From Sphingomonas sp. FARSPH (GTDB lineage: Bacteria > Pseudomonadota > Alphaproteobacteria > Sphingomonadales > Sphingomonadaceae), in the NCBI RefSeq assembly GCF_003355005.1, contig NZ_CP029985.1, positions 973,501 to 1,037,500 of the forward strand: a DNA stretch of 64,000 nt, given 5' to 3'. Below are positions 1 through 9,260 of the stretch, one piece after another; position 1 is the stretch's first letter, and every line of letters starts with the position of its first letter. The position numbers were made by a program, and so were the translations under genes. Below the pieces are notes generated by a model. That model saw nothing but the letters and a program-made list of their open reading frames with translations. It was not told the DNA's origin and searched no databases.

Positions 1-512
1 GCCCGGTGCCGGGCCAGCCAGGCCGGGAAGCGGGACGGCTGCGCCACCGCCTCCACCGCATCCAGCCGCCGCGCGAGCAGCGAGGCGCTTTCGCCGACCG
101 CCAGCAACCGTCCGTCCGCGGCGAACACCTCGCGCCGGTCGGCGGGGGTGGCGCGAACGTCGGCGAGCAATGCCCGCTTCGCCCGCGCCAGATCGCCGGG
201 CCCGGTCAGTACGGCGGAGGTGTCGAGGTAGAAACGCTGGACGCCACCCCCCACCGGCACGACGGTCGGATGCGCCGCCGCCAGCCACAGCAGCAACGCG
301 ATGGCGAGGACCAGCAGATAGGCGAGCCAGTAGCGGAAGCGCCCGCCGAGCACCCGCGCCGGCGCCGCCTGCATCGCCTGCCGCCACAGCATCGCCGCCG
401 GCAGCGCGACGACGCGCCGCCGCGTGCTCAACCGCTGGAGCGCATAGAGCAGCGCCGCGATCACGCAGGCGCCCGCCACGGTCAGCGGCCAGCCGAAGTG
501 CGTGAACGTCAC
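1..512 (-). CDS. BatA-like membrane protein, N-terminal part (runs off window)
   Basis: Translating the minus strand from a GTG at 512 gives an uninterrupted frame to the window edge. It starts with a short periplasmic stretch, a hydrophobic segment (about residues 8-20), a basic RRR cluster, then a second strong membrane segment rich in Leu/Ala. This matches the aerotolerance-regulator N-terminal (BatA) topology. The GTG overlaps the TGA of the upstream DUF58 gene by four bases (GTGA), so the two are translationally coupled. BatA, DUF58 and MoxR genes habitually sit together. The C-terminal part lies outside the window, so the family call rests on topology and context. Confidence 0.65.
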   Translation of the reverse strand, partial: MTFTHFGWPLTVAGACVIAALLYALQRLSTRRRVVALPAAMLWRQAMQAAPARVLGGRFRYWLAYLLVLAIALLLWLAAAHPTVVPVGGGVQRFYLDTSAVLTGPGDLARAKRALLADVRATPADRREVFAADGRLLAVGESASLLARRLDAVEAVAQPSRFPAWLARHR

Positions 513-1423
513 AGCCGCACGCTCCCGCCCGCCAGCACCGCGCCCAACTGGTCGATCACGTCGCTGTCGGCGTCGAGGCGGATCAGGGTGGCGTCATGGC
601 GCGCGGCGCAGTCGGCCAGCGTGGCGGCGAAGTCCCGATAGGCGGCGCGATACCGATCGAGCAGCGCGGGCGTCACCGACACCGCGACGCCGCCGTCCTG
701 CTCGCCATCGTCGATCACCAGTTCGCCGGTCAGGTCGGACCGCAGCGCCGGATCGGCATCCTCGGCCCGCGTCATCTGCACCAGCAGCAGCCGGTGCGGC
801 AGCGCGTCGAGCGCGCGGACCACCCCCTCGATGCCGTCGTCGTCGAAGAAATCCGACACGACCACGACCAGCCCGCGCCGCAGCCGCATCGCCGCGAGCT
901 GGGTCAGCGCCCCCGCCAAAGCGGTGCGCCCCGCGGGCGCCTGGTCCGCGAGCGTGCGCGCGACGCGGACGAGCGCGGCCTTGCCCGACACGGTCTTCAG
1001 CGCCATCGCCATGCCGTCGGCGACCGTCAGCAGGCTGACCGCGTCATGCTGGCCGAGCGCGGTCGCGGCGAGCGCCATCACCGCCTGCATCGCCGGCAGG
1101 ATGCGCGGGCGATCCTCGACGAACATGCTGCGCGACACGTCGAGCAGCAGATAGACGGGCAGGTCCTGCCGCTCCTCGAACACGCGCACGAACGCTTTGC
1201 CGAGCCGCGAATAGATGTTCCAGTCGATCGCGCGCAGGTCGTCGCCCGCCACGTACGGCTTGAAGTCGGCGAAGTCGGAGCCCTGCCCGCGCGCGGCGGT
1301 GCGCTGGTCGGCGAGCCGGCCGCCCTTCTGCGCCGCGGCGATGCGCAAGCGGAAGGCGTCGACCCGATCGAGGAAGGCGGGATCGAACAGCGCGTCGAAT
1401 GAAGGGCCGGCGCGGAGCGTCAC
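509..1423 (-). CDS. DUF58 domain protein (vWA-like)
   Basis: The 304-residue protein contains the DUF58 signature early on, with a GSDFADFKPYVAGDDLRAIDWN stretch around residues 48-69, followed by a von Willebrand A-like fold beginning LLLDVSRSM (a MIDAS-type DxSxS) and a VVVSDFFDDD segment. DUF58 proteins work with MoxR AAA ATPases and BatA-type membrane proteins, probably in assembly or maturation of envelope complexes; no specific substrate is known here. Its ATG overlaps the stop of the preceding gene (ATGA at 1420-1423) and its own stop overlaps the next start, so it is the middle gene of a tightly coupled operon. No transmembrane helix is visible, so it is likely cytoplasmic. Confidence 0.85.
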   Translation of the reverse strand: MTLRAGPSFDALFDPAFLDRVDAFRLRIAAAQKGGRLADQRTAARGQGSDFADFKPYVAGDDLRAIDWNIYSRLGKAFVRVFEERQDLPVYLLLDVSRSMFVEDRPRILPAMQAVMALAATALGQHDAVSLLTVADGMAMALKTVSGKAALVRVARTLADQAPAGRTALAGALTQLAAMRLRRGLVVVVSDFFDDDGIEGVVRALDALPHRLLLVQMTRAEDADPALRSDLTGELVIDDGEQDGGVAVSVTPALLDRYRAAYRDFAATLADCAARHDATLIRLDADSDVIDQLGAVLAGGSVRL

Positions 1424-2862
1424 CGATCGACCCCGGCGCGGCGGAAATAGCGTTCGAGCAGGCGATCCTCCTGCACGGTACGGGGCCGGTGGAGAACGCG
1501 CCCGACCTGCGGCGTCCCCGCCCCGCGCGCCTCGGCCGCGACCGTCCCGTCCGCCACGCTGCGCGGCGGCGCCGTGCGGGTCGTCGCGGCGATGCTGCCG
1601 GCATTGATCGTTCCGACCACGCGATCCTCCATCGGCACGGCGAGCAGCAGCGACGAGGCCCCACGCGCGCGCTTCACACCTTCCTGCCCGTTGCCGCGGT
1701 TCGATCCTTCACCGGAAGTGTTGGTGCCCTGGTTGCCCGGTCCGCTCGATTGCTGCCCCGATGCGCTGCGGTTGCGCGAGCCGCTTTGCTGTTGTTTGCC
1801 GTCGTCGTTGCCGGTCCTGGCGGCGGCGGGCGGCGTGCCCGCGGAGGGCATGCCGGCCGAGGCGGCACTGCTCGCGGCGCCCTGTGGCGGGGTCGTGCGA
1901 GTCTCCCCGGCGGGCACCGCGCCGCTGTTCGCCTGCGCTTCGGCGCGCGGTGCGTCCCGGCCCTCCTTCATCGCGCGATCGCCGATGGCGGAGGTGCCGC
2001 CCCGGCCCGCCGCACCGGCACCACCCGCGGCACCGGCGGAAGCGGGCGAGACGCCCGCATCACCCGCCGACGTCGTCGCGGGCGAACGAGGGTCGACCGC
2101 CGCCCCGCCGGCATTCCGATCGCCCGCCGTCCCGGCTGCCGAGGATGCGGTGTCGGCCCGCCCGCCCGATCCCGGCCCCGCCGTCGATCCGCCCGCCCCG
2201 CCGGGCGCGCTTCGCTGCGACGGCGACGCGTCATCGGCTGTCACCGCGTTTTGGCCGATCGATCGTACCCCCAACGCGGCAGCGATCCCTCGCAGCGGAG
2301 ACGGTGCGTCCGTCGCGCCGCCATCGCGCGTGTCATGGTCGATGAGGAGCGCGAGGCTCAGGATCAGCGCCGCACATGCCGGCCATGCCCAAAGCCGACC
2401 GGACAGCATCGGCGCGGACGGCGGCGCCAGGGGTGCAGTCTCCGCGCGTTCGAGCCACGGCCGCGCCTCGTCGATCGCCGCGGCGCGAAACCCGTCATGC
2501 CCCGCCGCGCCTGCGAACTCCGCCGCGATGACGGCGCGGTCCTTGAGCGCGGCGGTCCGGTCGATCCACGCCAGCGCCGCAGCACGCGGCACGCGGAGGC
2601 GCGCAACGCGCAGGCCATAGACCATGGCCAGGACCACACAGGGTATTGCGACGGCGCACAGGATCGCGGCGCCCGCTTCGATCGGCCGAAAGAACGCCAG
2701 CATCATCAGCACGAGCGGCGCGGCGACCGATACTCGCGCCGCAATCCGCACGGCATCCGCCCAGGCGACACGGCGCGCGACGGCGACGAGCGCGGCGCGC
2801 CCCTTGTCCTCCAGTCTGTCGAGCCGCCGGTGAAGCGGATCGTCGTTGCGCTGATCCATCAA
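1420..2862 (-). CDS. membrane protein with low-complexity Gly/Ala/Ser tail, first gene of the DUF58 operon
   Basis: This 480-residue protein has two adjacent hydrophobic segments near residues 40-82 and a third near 158-177. From about residue 200 to 400 it is low-complexity Gly/Ala/Ser/Thr/Asn, then it closes with a more ordered segment ending in basic and acidic residues. I recognise it only as the kind of gene that sits upstream of DUF58 in sphingomonads; DUF4175-like proteins are one possibility. Coupled by ATGA overlap to the DUF58 gene. The disordered tail is typical of periplasmic linkers. Role unknown beyond the presumed MoxR/BatA envelope function. Confidence 0.7.
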   Translation of the reverse strand: MMDQRNDDPLHRRLDRLEDKGRAALVAVARRVAWADAVRIAARVSVAAPLVLMMLAFFRPIEAGAAILCAVAIPCVVLAMVYGLRVARLRVPRAAALAWIDRTAALKDRAVIAAEFAGAAGHDGFRAAAIDEARPWLERAETAPLAPPSAPMLSGRLWAWPACAALILSLALLIDHDTRDGGATDAPSPLRGIAAALGVRSIGQNAVTADDASPSQRSAPGGAGGSTAGPGSGGRADTASSAAGTAGDRNAGGAAVDPRSPATTSAGDAGVSPASAGAAGGAGAAGRGGTSAIGDRAMKEGRDAPRAEAQANSGAVPAGETRTTPPQGAASSAASAGMPSAGTPPAAARTGNDDGKQQQSGSRNRSASGQQSSGPGNQGTNTSGEGSNRGNGQEGVKRARGASSLLLAVPMEDRVVGTINAGSIAATTRTAPPRSVADGTVAAEARGAGTPQVGRVLHRPRTVQEDRLLERYFRRAGVDR

Positions 2863-3020
2863 TGCCCCCGCCCCGATACGCCGATCGAGGCCATGACCGG
2901 GAGCCTAGGAGCGCAGGCTTGCACCAACCTTGCCCGTCCCCGCTCACCTCTATCCTCGCCTGACGCAACCGCGTGACGGCTGCAAGGCCGGTGCAAGCAA
3001 ACCGTGGTTCCTCGTCCGCC
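2863..3020. promoter_or_regulatory. divergent intergenic region (DUF58 operon / M16 peptidase)
   Basis: 158 bases separate two divergent starts, so both promoters must lie here. I see no convincing sigma-70 hexamers or palindrome. Confidence 0.4.
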
Positions 3021-5750
3021 ATGAACGTGCGCGCCTCCCGGTTCCGGACCTCCGTATCCACGCCGCTGTCCACCCTGCTGCTGGCGGCGGTGCCGGTCGG
3101 TCCGGCCGCGGTGGCGGCGCCTTCCGCGACCGGCCGGCAGCTCGCCTATGATCGCTTCACGCTGCCCAACGGTCTGACCGTGCTGGTCCACACCGACCAT
3201 GGCAGCCCGTCGGTGTTCGTCGGCGTGTGGTACAAGACCGGGTCGCGCGACGAACCGCCCGGCAAGACCGGCTTTGCCCATCTGTTCGAACATCTGATGT
3301 TCCAGAGCACCGCGCATCGGCCGCAGGAATATATGTCGGTGTTGCAGCGGATCGGCGCGGTCGGCGCGAACGGGATCACCCGGACCGATACCACCGCTTA
3401 TTACGAGACCGTGCCGTCGAACGCGCTCGACACCATCCTGTGGCTCGAATCGGATCGCATGGGCTATCTGGACGGCGGGATCACACAGGGTCTGCTCGAC
3501 GAGCAGCGCCGCGTCGTGCTGAACGAGAAGCGGCAGGGGGAGCTGCGGCCCGAGGAACAGGCCTGGCGGCATTTCCTCGGCGCCTTCTACCCCGCCGGCC
3601 ACCCCTATGCCCACCCGACGATCGGATCGACCGCGGATATCGAGGGCGCGACGCTGGACGACGTCAAGGACTGGTTCCGTACGCATTACGGCGCGGGCAA
3701 CGCCGTGCTCGTCCTGTCGGGCGACATCGACGCGGCGACCGCGCGCGAAAAGGTGACGCGCTATTTCGGCGGCATCCGGCCGGGCGGCGCGATCGACCGG
3801 CCGTTGCGGTGGACGCCGGCGCTGGCCGACACCCGCCGCGACCTGATGTACGGCAATTTCGCACGGACGACGATCGCGCGGAGCTGGCCGATCCCCAACG
3901 AAAGCCCGCGCGAACAGGCGCTGCTGCAACTCGCCGCGCGCGCGATGACGGGGGCGAAGGACGCACCCCTGGTCCGCGCGCTCGTGACCGAGGCGAAGGT
4001 CGCGACGGGGGTCGCGGCGACGCTCGGCGAAAGCGCGCTCGGCAGCGTGCTGACCGTTTCGATGGAGGTGGCGCCCGGCGTGTCGCCCACGGTCGCGGGC
4101 GCCGCGCTCGACCGGGCGATGGCCGACGTCATGGCCCACGGGCCCGATCCCGATACGCTCCGGCGCATCATGGCGGTGAGCGATACCGGCCTGCTGCGCG
4201 GGCTGGAGCAGGCCAACACGGTTGGCACCTGGCTGGCCGACGGCGAGATCGCACAGGGGGATCCGGGCATCATCCTCAAGAAGCGCGCATGGGTCGCCGC
4301 GGCGACGCCGGCGGAGGTGCGCGCGGTCGCCGCGCGGTGGCTCGGGCGACCCTATTACGAACTGACGACGATGCCATTGCCCGCGCTTGCCGCCGCCGCG
4401 ACGGACGTCGACCGCAGCCGCATGCCCGGTCCCGGCGCCTTCCGCACCGCGATCACCCTGCCGCCGGTCACGCGGACGGTGCTGTCGAACGGCATGACGC
4501 TGGTCGTCGCGCGGCGCGCCGGTGCCGGCATGGTCGACATGACCCTCCAGTTCCCCGTCGGAACGCTGGCCGATCGACCCGGCGTCGCCGCGCGCGCCTT
4601 CGGCCTGATGGCGGACGATGCGGTAGGCAAGCGGCTTGCCGCGCTGGGCGCGAACGTCGGCACGCACGTCGACCCCTGGGCCGGCGGGATCAGCTGGAGC
4701 GTCGCGAACGATCGCCTCGACCAGGCAATGCCGCTGATCGCGGACATGGTCCGTCGCCCCGCCTATCCGGCCGATGCCGTGGACGAGGCGAATGCCGCCG
4801 CGACGCGCGGCTTCGATCGCTATGAGCGCAATCCGAGCGCGGCGGGCGTCGCCCTGCTCAAGCGCGCGATCTGGGGCGATGCCGATCCGCGCGGCCATAT
4901 CGCGACGCGGCAGGAGCCGCGCGACGTGTCGCGGCAGGCGCTGCTCGATTTCCACACGCGTCATCTCGTGCCGACCCGGGCGACGCTGTACGTCGTCGGC
5001 GATGTCGATCCGCAGCGCGCCCGGACCCTCGCCGAGCGCGCCTTCGGCGACTGGCGTTCGTCGGCGGCGATCACGCGCCCCCCTGCCATCACGACGGCCG
5101 TCGCGGCGGGTCCGCGCATCATCCTCGTCGATGCGCCCGGCGCGACGCAGAGCAGCGTCACCGTCGGCAGCGTCGTGCCGCCGTTCGACAAGGACGCCTC
5201 CGCCGCCGAAACGCTGGCGAGCGCGGTGGTGGCCGATATCGGCGCCGGCCGGCTCAACCGCAACCTGCGCCAGGACAAAGGCTGGAGCTACGGCTTCGGC
5301 GGCGGGATCGACGACGCCCCGACGGGCGACCGGCTGTTCGTCGCGAGCGGCACCGTGCAGGCGGATCGCACCGCGCAGAGTGTCGCCGAGCTGGCGCGCG
5401 AGTTCGCCGAGGTCACGACGACCCGGCCCCTGACGGCATCGGAGCTGGACGGCCAGCGCGATGCGATGACGCGCGGCGCGGCGCAGCGCTTCACCGGCAA
5501 CGGCGCCGTCCTCGGCGCGCTGGTGACCTCGGGCACCTATGGCCTGCCGTTCGACCGCGCCGCCTCGTCCGACCGGCGGCTGGCGGCGGTGACGCTGGAC
5601 CAGGCGCAGGCGCTCGCCCGGCGCATGTTCCGGCCCGATGCGCTGACCTGGATCGTGATCGGCGATCGCAGGACGATCGAACCGCAGATCCGCGCCCTCC
5701 ATCTCGCACCCGTCACGGTGTGGGACGTCTACGCCCGCCCCGTCCGCTGA
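3021..5750 (+). CDS. periplasmic M16-family zinc peptidase, two-domain
   Basis: The 909-residue product begins with a signal peptide (basic MNVRASRFR, hydrophobic Leu/Ala core, AVAA cleavage region). The inverted zinc motif HxxEH is at H87-L-F-E90-H91 inside GFAHLFEHLMFQ, the hallmark of pitrilysin-type M16 peptidases. A second M16 unit starts near residue 480 (LPPVTRTVLSNGMTLVVARR) but lacks HxxEH, as in fused dimers where one half is structural. I chose ATG 3021 over the upstream ATG at 2973 because the signal peptide begins there. Followed 20 bases later by a secreted aspartic protease, so both probably act on peptides in the periplasm. Confidence 0.93.
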   Translation: MNVRASRFRTSVSTPLSTLLLAAVPVGPAAVAAPSATGRQLAYDRFTLPNGLTVLVHTDHGSPSVFVGVWYKTGSRDEPPGKTGFAHLFEHLMFQSTAHRPQEYMSVLQRIGAVGANGITRTDTTAYYETVPSNALDTILWLESDRMGYLDGGITQGLLDEQRRVVLNEKRQGELRPEEQAWRHFLGAFYPAGHPYAHPTIGSTADIEGATLDDVKDWFRTHYGAGNAVLVLSGDIDAATAREKVTRYFGGIRPGGAIDRPLRWTPALADTRRDLMYGNFARTTIARSWPIPNESPREQALLQLAARAMTGAKDAPLVRALVTEAKVATGVAATLGESALGSVLTVSMEVAPGVSPTVAGAALDRAMADVMAHGPDPDTLRRIMAVSDTGLLRGLEQANTVGTWLADGEIAQGDPGIILKKRAWVAAATPAEVRAVAARWLGRPYYELTTMPLPALAAAATDVDRSRMPGPGAFRTAITLPPVTRTVLSNGMTLVVARRAGAGMVDMTLQFPVGTLADRPGVAARAFGLMADDAVGKRLAALGANVGTHVDPWAGGISWSVANDRLDQAMPLIADMVRRPAYPADAVDEANAAATRGFDRYERNPSAAGVALLKRAIWGDADPRGHIATRQEPRDVSRQALLDFHTRHLVPTRATLYVVGDVDPQRARTLAERAFGDWRSSAAITRPPAITTAVAAGPRIILVDAPGATQSSVTVGSVVPPFDKDASAAETLASAVVADIGAGRLNRNLRQDKGWSYGFGGGIDDAPTGDRLFVASGTVQADRTAQSVAELAREFAEVTTTRPLTASELDGQRDAMTRGAAQRFTGNGAVLGALVTSGTYGLPFDRAASSDRRLAAVTLDQAQALARRMFRPDALTWIVIGDRRTIEPQIRALHLAPVTVWDVYARPVR

Positions 5751-5770
5751 CCGTCCACAGGAGTATCGCT

Positions 5771-6631
5771 ATGTCCCTCCTCTCCGCGATCCTGCTGCTG
5801 CAGGCCGCTGCCGCCCCCACCGCACCCACCGCCACGGCAGAGGCGCCGCTCGGCCGCGACACGCGCGGGCGGCCTGTCTCGACCGTCACGATCGACGGCA
5901 AGGGTCCCTTCCCGATGGTCGTCGACACCGCGGCGCAGACCAGCCTGATGGCGGCGAGCCTCGCGCAGGAATTGGGGCTGAAACCGCTCGCCGGCGGCAT
6001 CCAGGTCCAGGGCGCGACCGGCGCCGGCCGGACCCGGCTCTATCCCGTCGATCGCATGACGAGTCCGCTGTTCGACGCGCGGCGCGTCGCGATGCCGGAA
6101 CTCACCAACAGCGGCGTCACCAGCGCACGCGGCATCATCGGCATGGAACGCTTCACCGGCGCGAAGCTGCTGATCGACCGCAGCACGAACCGGATCGCGA
6201 TATCGCCATCGGGGCCCGCCCCCGCCGGCTTCGCGACCATCACGGGCCAGCGCACCGGAGAGGGCTTCGTCACCGTGCCGATGACGCTGAACGGCGTGCA
6301 GGTGCCCGCGCTGATCGACACCGGCGCGGCGGTGACCATCGCCAACGCCGCCGCCTTCCGCCAGCTCGGCTGGGCGGATGGCGACCCCCGGCTGAGCGAC
6401 GGCGGCGCGATCCGCGGTGCGTCGGCCGGCGGCCAGGCGATCCGGCAGGCCCGGATCGACACGCTGGGGATCGGCCGCATCACGCTGTCGAACGTGCCGG
6501 TCATGATCGCGGACGACGGGGCGACGACACCGTCGATCATCCTGGGCGACGATCTTCTCAACCTCTTCCCGGGCTATGCGATCGACTTTCCCCGCGCCGA
6601 GCTGCAGATCAAGCTGCCACCACAGCGTTAG
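5771..6631 (+). CDS. retropepsin-like aspartic protease, two lobes
   Basis: A 286-residue protein with a short N-terminal hydrophobic signal (MSLLSAILLLQAAA). It carries two aspartic protease motifs: MVVDTAAQTSLM (D52) and ALIDTGAAVTIA (D183). Retropepsins normally have one DTG per chain and dimerise; a two-motif chain can form the active site within one polypeptide. The first motif is DTA rather than DTG, which is seen in bacterial members. Start chosen at ATG 5771, preceded by AGGAG at 5759-5763. It lies 20 bases after the M16 peptidase gene and is probably co-transcribed with it. Confidence 0.85.
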   Translation: MSLLSAILLLQAAAAPTAPTATAEAPLGRDTRGRPVSTVTIDGKGPFPMVVDTAAQTSLMAASLAQELGLKPLAGGIQVQGATGAGRTRLYPVDRMTSPLFDARRVAMPELTNSGVTSARGIIGMERFTGAKLLIDRSTNRIAISPSGPAPAGFATITGQRTGEGFVTVPMTLNGVQVPALIDTGAAVTIANAAAFRQLGWADGDPRLSDGGAIRGASAGGQAIRQARIDTLGIGRITLSNVPVMIADDGATTPSIILGDDLLNLFPGYAIDFPRAELQIKLPPQR

Positions 6632-6689
6632 TCGAACGACGTCCCGCTTTGCCTCGTCATTCGATGACTGTGTCAGTAGCCGGGGACCG

Positions 6690-6890
6690 TCAATCCATGT
6701 GCATACGCTCTGCCCTGATCCGCTCGATGAGGCGCAGGGCAACGGAGTTGCGGACGGCGCGGCCACGCTCGATCTGCCTGAGCGTATTGTAGCTTATGCC
6801 GAAGCGTGGCTGCAGCGCCTCGTCCGTGCGGGCGGGGCAATGTTGCGCCAGATGCGCGACGATATCGTCCGGCAGAAAACACATGGCCAT
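6690..6890 (-). CDS. small helix-turn-helix protein
   Basis: A 66-residue reading frame from ATG 6890. The C-terminal half (RFGISYNTLRQIERGRAVRNSVALRLIERI) looks like a Cro/C1-type HTH: a recognition-helix segment SYNTLRQIERG followed by a capping helix. Similar short proteins with FGISYNTWRKIEAG segments are common in sphingomonads, where their role is unknown. It starts 22 bases beyond the stop of the MFS transporter gene on the same strand, so it could be the last gene of that operon. Small size and lack of a strong ribosome site lower confidence. Confidence 0.55.
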   Translation of the reverse strand: MAMCFLPDDIVAHLAQHCPARTDEALQPRFGISYNTLRQIERGRAVRNSVALRLIERIRAERMHMD

Positions 6891-6912
6891 GAGCACGATT
6901 CCCCCGACGGAT

Positions 6913-8229
6913 TTACGCGATGTCCGCCGGCTGTGACGCCTGCGCCCGGCCCCGCCGCGTGAGCAGCAGGAGCAGGGCCGCACCGACCAGGTTCAGGCCC
7001 GCCAGCGGCAGCAAGGCGAGCGAGTAGCTGCCGGTTCGCTCCAGGACGAAGCCGTAGATATTGACCGTCACGCCGCCGCCGATGAGGTTGGAGGTCGCGC
7101 CGATCATCGCCAGACCCGCCGCGACCGTCCGGGGCGAGAGCATCTCGTAGGACAAGGCCCAGAACGGTCCCTTGGCGGAATAGGCGCCGACGAGGATGGC
7201 GCTCAGCAGGACCATCGTCGGCCACAGCGCCAGCGTGGAAAACGTCGCGACGATGCTGGCGGCGATCAGGATCAACGGACCCGCCGAGTGCCAGCGGCGC
7301 TCGCCGCTCCGGTCCGAACTGCGGCCCCACCACACCATCAGGAGGGACGCGACCCCGAACGGCAGCGCGCTCAGCACGCCGGTCTCGAAATTGGAGAGAC
7401 CGCCGAACGCCTTGATAAGCTGCGGTTGCCAGACGCTCAGCGTGGTGCTGGTCGCCGACGGGCCGGCGTAGATCAGGGCCATGGCCCAGATCATCGGATT
7501 GCGCGCCAGCCGCCAGAACGACGTATGCTCCACCATGCGCTTGCCGGCATTCTCGGTCGCGAGCCGCTGCGCCAGCCAGCCGCGCTGTTCGTCGCTGAGC
7601 CATCGCGCCTGCTCCGGCCGGTCGGAGAGCACGAAGAGGCAGGCGATGCCGAGCAGCGTCGCCGGAATGCCTTCCAGGATGAAGATCCAGTGCCAACCGC
7701 GCAGGCCCAGCAAGCCATCCATCGACAGCAGCGCGCCCGAGATCGGCGCCCCGATGAAGTTCGCCGCCGGAATCGACACCATGAAGATCGCCACGAGGCG
7801 GGCGCGATAGGCGGCCGGCAGCCAATAGCTGAGATAGAGGAGAACGCCGGGGAAGAAGCCTGCCTCCGCCGCGCCGAGCAGGAAGCGCATGACATAGAGC
7901 GACGTCTCGCCGGCCACCATCGACGTCGCGGCGGAAAGCAGCCCCCAGGTGATCATGATGCGCGCGATCCACAGCCGCGCGCCGAACCGCTCCATCGCGA
8001 TGTTGCTGGGAACCTCGGCGAGGAAGTACGACACGAAGAACAGGCTGCTGGCGAAGCCGAAGGCCGCCTTGGACAGGCCGAGATCCTGATTCATCTGCAG
8101 CGACGCCATGCCGATATTGCCGCGGTCGATGATGGCGAACAGGTAGCAGACCATCAGGAACGGGACGATCCGCCACGTCACCCGGCGCATCGTGCTCTTT
8201 TCGATCGGGGAGACGTCGCGCTCGGTCAT
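6913..8229 (-). CDS. MFS transporter, anion:cation symporter (ACS) family
   Basis: 438 residues with about twelve hydrophobic segments. After a short cytosolic N-terminus (MTERDVSPIEKSTMRRVTWRIVPFL) comes FAIIDRGNIGMASLQMNQDLGLS, the typical opening of ACS-family organic acid permeases such as phthalate, tartrate or hexuronate transporters. The family imports carboxylates with protons. It is the third gene after an RraA-like aldolase and a hydroxyacid dehydrogenase, so the likely cargo is an organic acid processed by those enzymes. The reading frame is open upstream into the dehydrogenase gene, but ATG 8229 is the only start giving a normal MFS N-terminus. Confidence 0.88.
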   Translation of the reverse strand: MTERDVSPIEKSTMRRVTWRIVPFLMVCYLFAIIDRGNIGMASLQMNQDLGLSKAAFGFASSLFFVSYFLAEVPSNIAMERFGARLWIARIMITWGLLSAATSMVAGETSLYVMRFLLGAAEAGFFPGVLLYLSYWLPAAYRARLVAIFMVSIPAANFIGAPISGALLSMDGLLGLRGWHWIFILEGIPATLLGIACLFVLSDRPEQARWLSDEQRGWLAQRLATENAGKRMVEHTSFWRLARNPMIWAMALIYAGPSATSTTLSVWQPQLIKAFGGLSNFETGVLSALPFGVASLLMVWWGRSSDRSGERRWHSAGPLILIAASIVATFSTLALWPTMVLLSAILVGAYSAKGPFWALSYEMLSPRTVAAGLAMIGATSNLIGGGVTVNIYGFVLERTGSYSLALLPLAGLNLVGAALLLLLTRRGRAQASQPADIA

Positions 8230-8270
8230 CTTGCTCTCCAGCGAATAGGTCCGGGTGGTCCCGGATCGTG

Positions 8271-9260
8271 TCAGGCGGCCTTGTGAAAGCCGGGATTGGC
8301 CAGCGTACCGGCATCCGGGATTCGCCCCGCCAAGGCGTCGAGCGCCTGCCGCATCGCGGTCGTCCCGACCCGGTCCTTCGCCTCGCGCGTGTTCGCGCCG
8401 ACGTGCGGCGTCGCGATCAGGTTCGGCGCGGTGAAGAGCGGGTTGTCGCGTCCGGGGGGCTCGGTCGAGAAGGTGTCGATGCCGGCGCCGGCGAGCGTGC
8501 CCTCGCGCAAGGCCACGGCGAGCGCCTCCTCGTCGATGAGGCCGCCGCGCGCGGTGTTGATGAGGATGGCACCGGGCCGCATCGCCGCCAGTTCGGCGGC
8601 CCCGATCAGATCGCGCGTCTCCTCGGTCAGCGGACAGTGCAGGCTGACCACGTCGCTGCCGGTCAGCAAGGCCGACAGGTCGGCGACCCGCGTCGCACCG
8701 GCAATGCCGAGATCGGCCGGCGCATAGGGGTCGAAGACGCGGATCCGCATGCCGAGCGCGCCGGCCATCCCGGCGAGCAGGCGGGCGATCGTCCCGAAGC
8801 CGACAAGACCCAGCGTGCGGCCGGCGAGTTCGACGCCCGACACCTCGGCCTTGTCCCAATGCCCCTCGTGCATCCGCCGGTCGAGCAGGGGAATCCCGCG
8901 CGCTACCGCGAACATCAGGGCAAAGGCATGTTCGGCGACCGACTGCGCGTTCGCCCCCGCCGTGTACGACACCGGCACGCCGCTGGCCGACGCCGCAGCG
9001 ACGTCGATCGAATCGACGCCGACCCCATGTTTGGCGATCAGGCGGAGGTGCGGCACACCGGCGCGGATCGCCGCGTCGGTGACGGCACCCTGGCGCACGA
9101 TGACCGCACCCGGGCGTTCGCGTTGGACGAAATCGACCAGATCCGCCTCGGTCGGATAGGGCGGCAGGGTCATCAGCCGCGCGCCGTCGGCGTCCGCCAT
9201 CGCCTTCGCGGCGTTCGACAGGCCGGAACCGATGAACAGGATCGTGCGACCGTCATGCAT
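8271..9260 (-). CDS. D-2-hydroxyacid dehydrogenase (NAD-dependent)
   Basis: 329 residues. It shows the two-domain D-isomer-specific dehydrogenase pattern: a catalytic N-terminal region with KHGVGVDSIDV, a Rossmann motif LGLVGFGTIARLLA, the NTARGGLIDEEAL segment with the substrate-binding Arg, and the acid-base His in IATPHVGANT. These enzymes interconvert 2-keto acids and D-2-hydroxyacids with NAD(H); the substrate cannot be read off. The Rossmann loop is GFGTIA, a common variant. Its ATG (9260) overlaps the end of the upstream RraA-like gene by eight bases, so the two enzymes are coupled and probably act in sequence. Confidence 0.88.
   Translation of the reverse strand: MHDGRTILFIGSGLSNAAKAMADADGARLMTLPPYPTEADLVDFVQRERPGAVIVRQGAVTDAAIRAGVPHLRLIAKHGVGVDSIDVAAASASGVPVSYTAGANAQSVAEHAFALMFAVARGIPLLDRRMHEGHWDKAEVSGVELAGRTLGLVGFGTIARLLAGMAGALGMRIRVFDPYAPADLGIAGATRVADLSALLTGSDVVSLHCPLTEETRDLIGAAELAAMRPGAILINTARGGLIDEEALAVALREGTLAGAGIDTFSTEPPGRDNPLFTAPNLIATPHVGANTREAKDRVGTTAMRQALDALAGRIPDAGTLANPGFHKAA

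Noticed and set aside
2859..5702. 947-codon minus-strand reading frame
   Set aside because: Antisense to the M16 peptidase; Arg/Gly/His/Ala-rich composition without domains, typical of GC-bias shadows.
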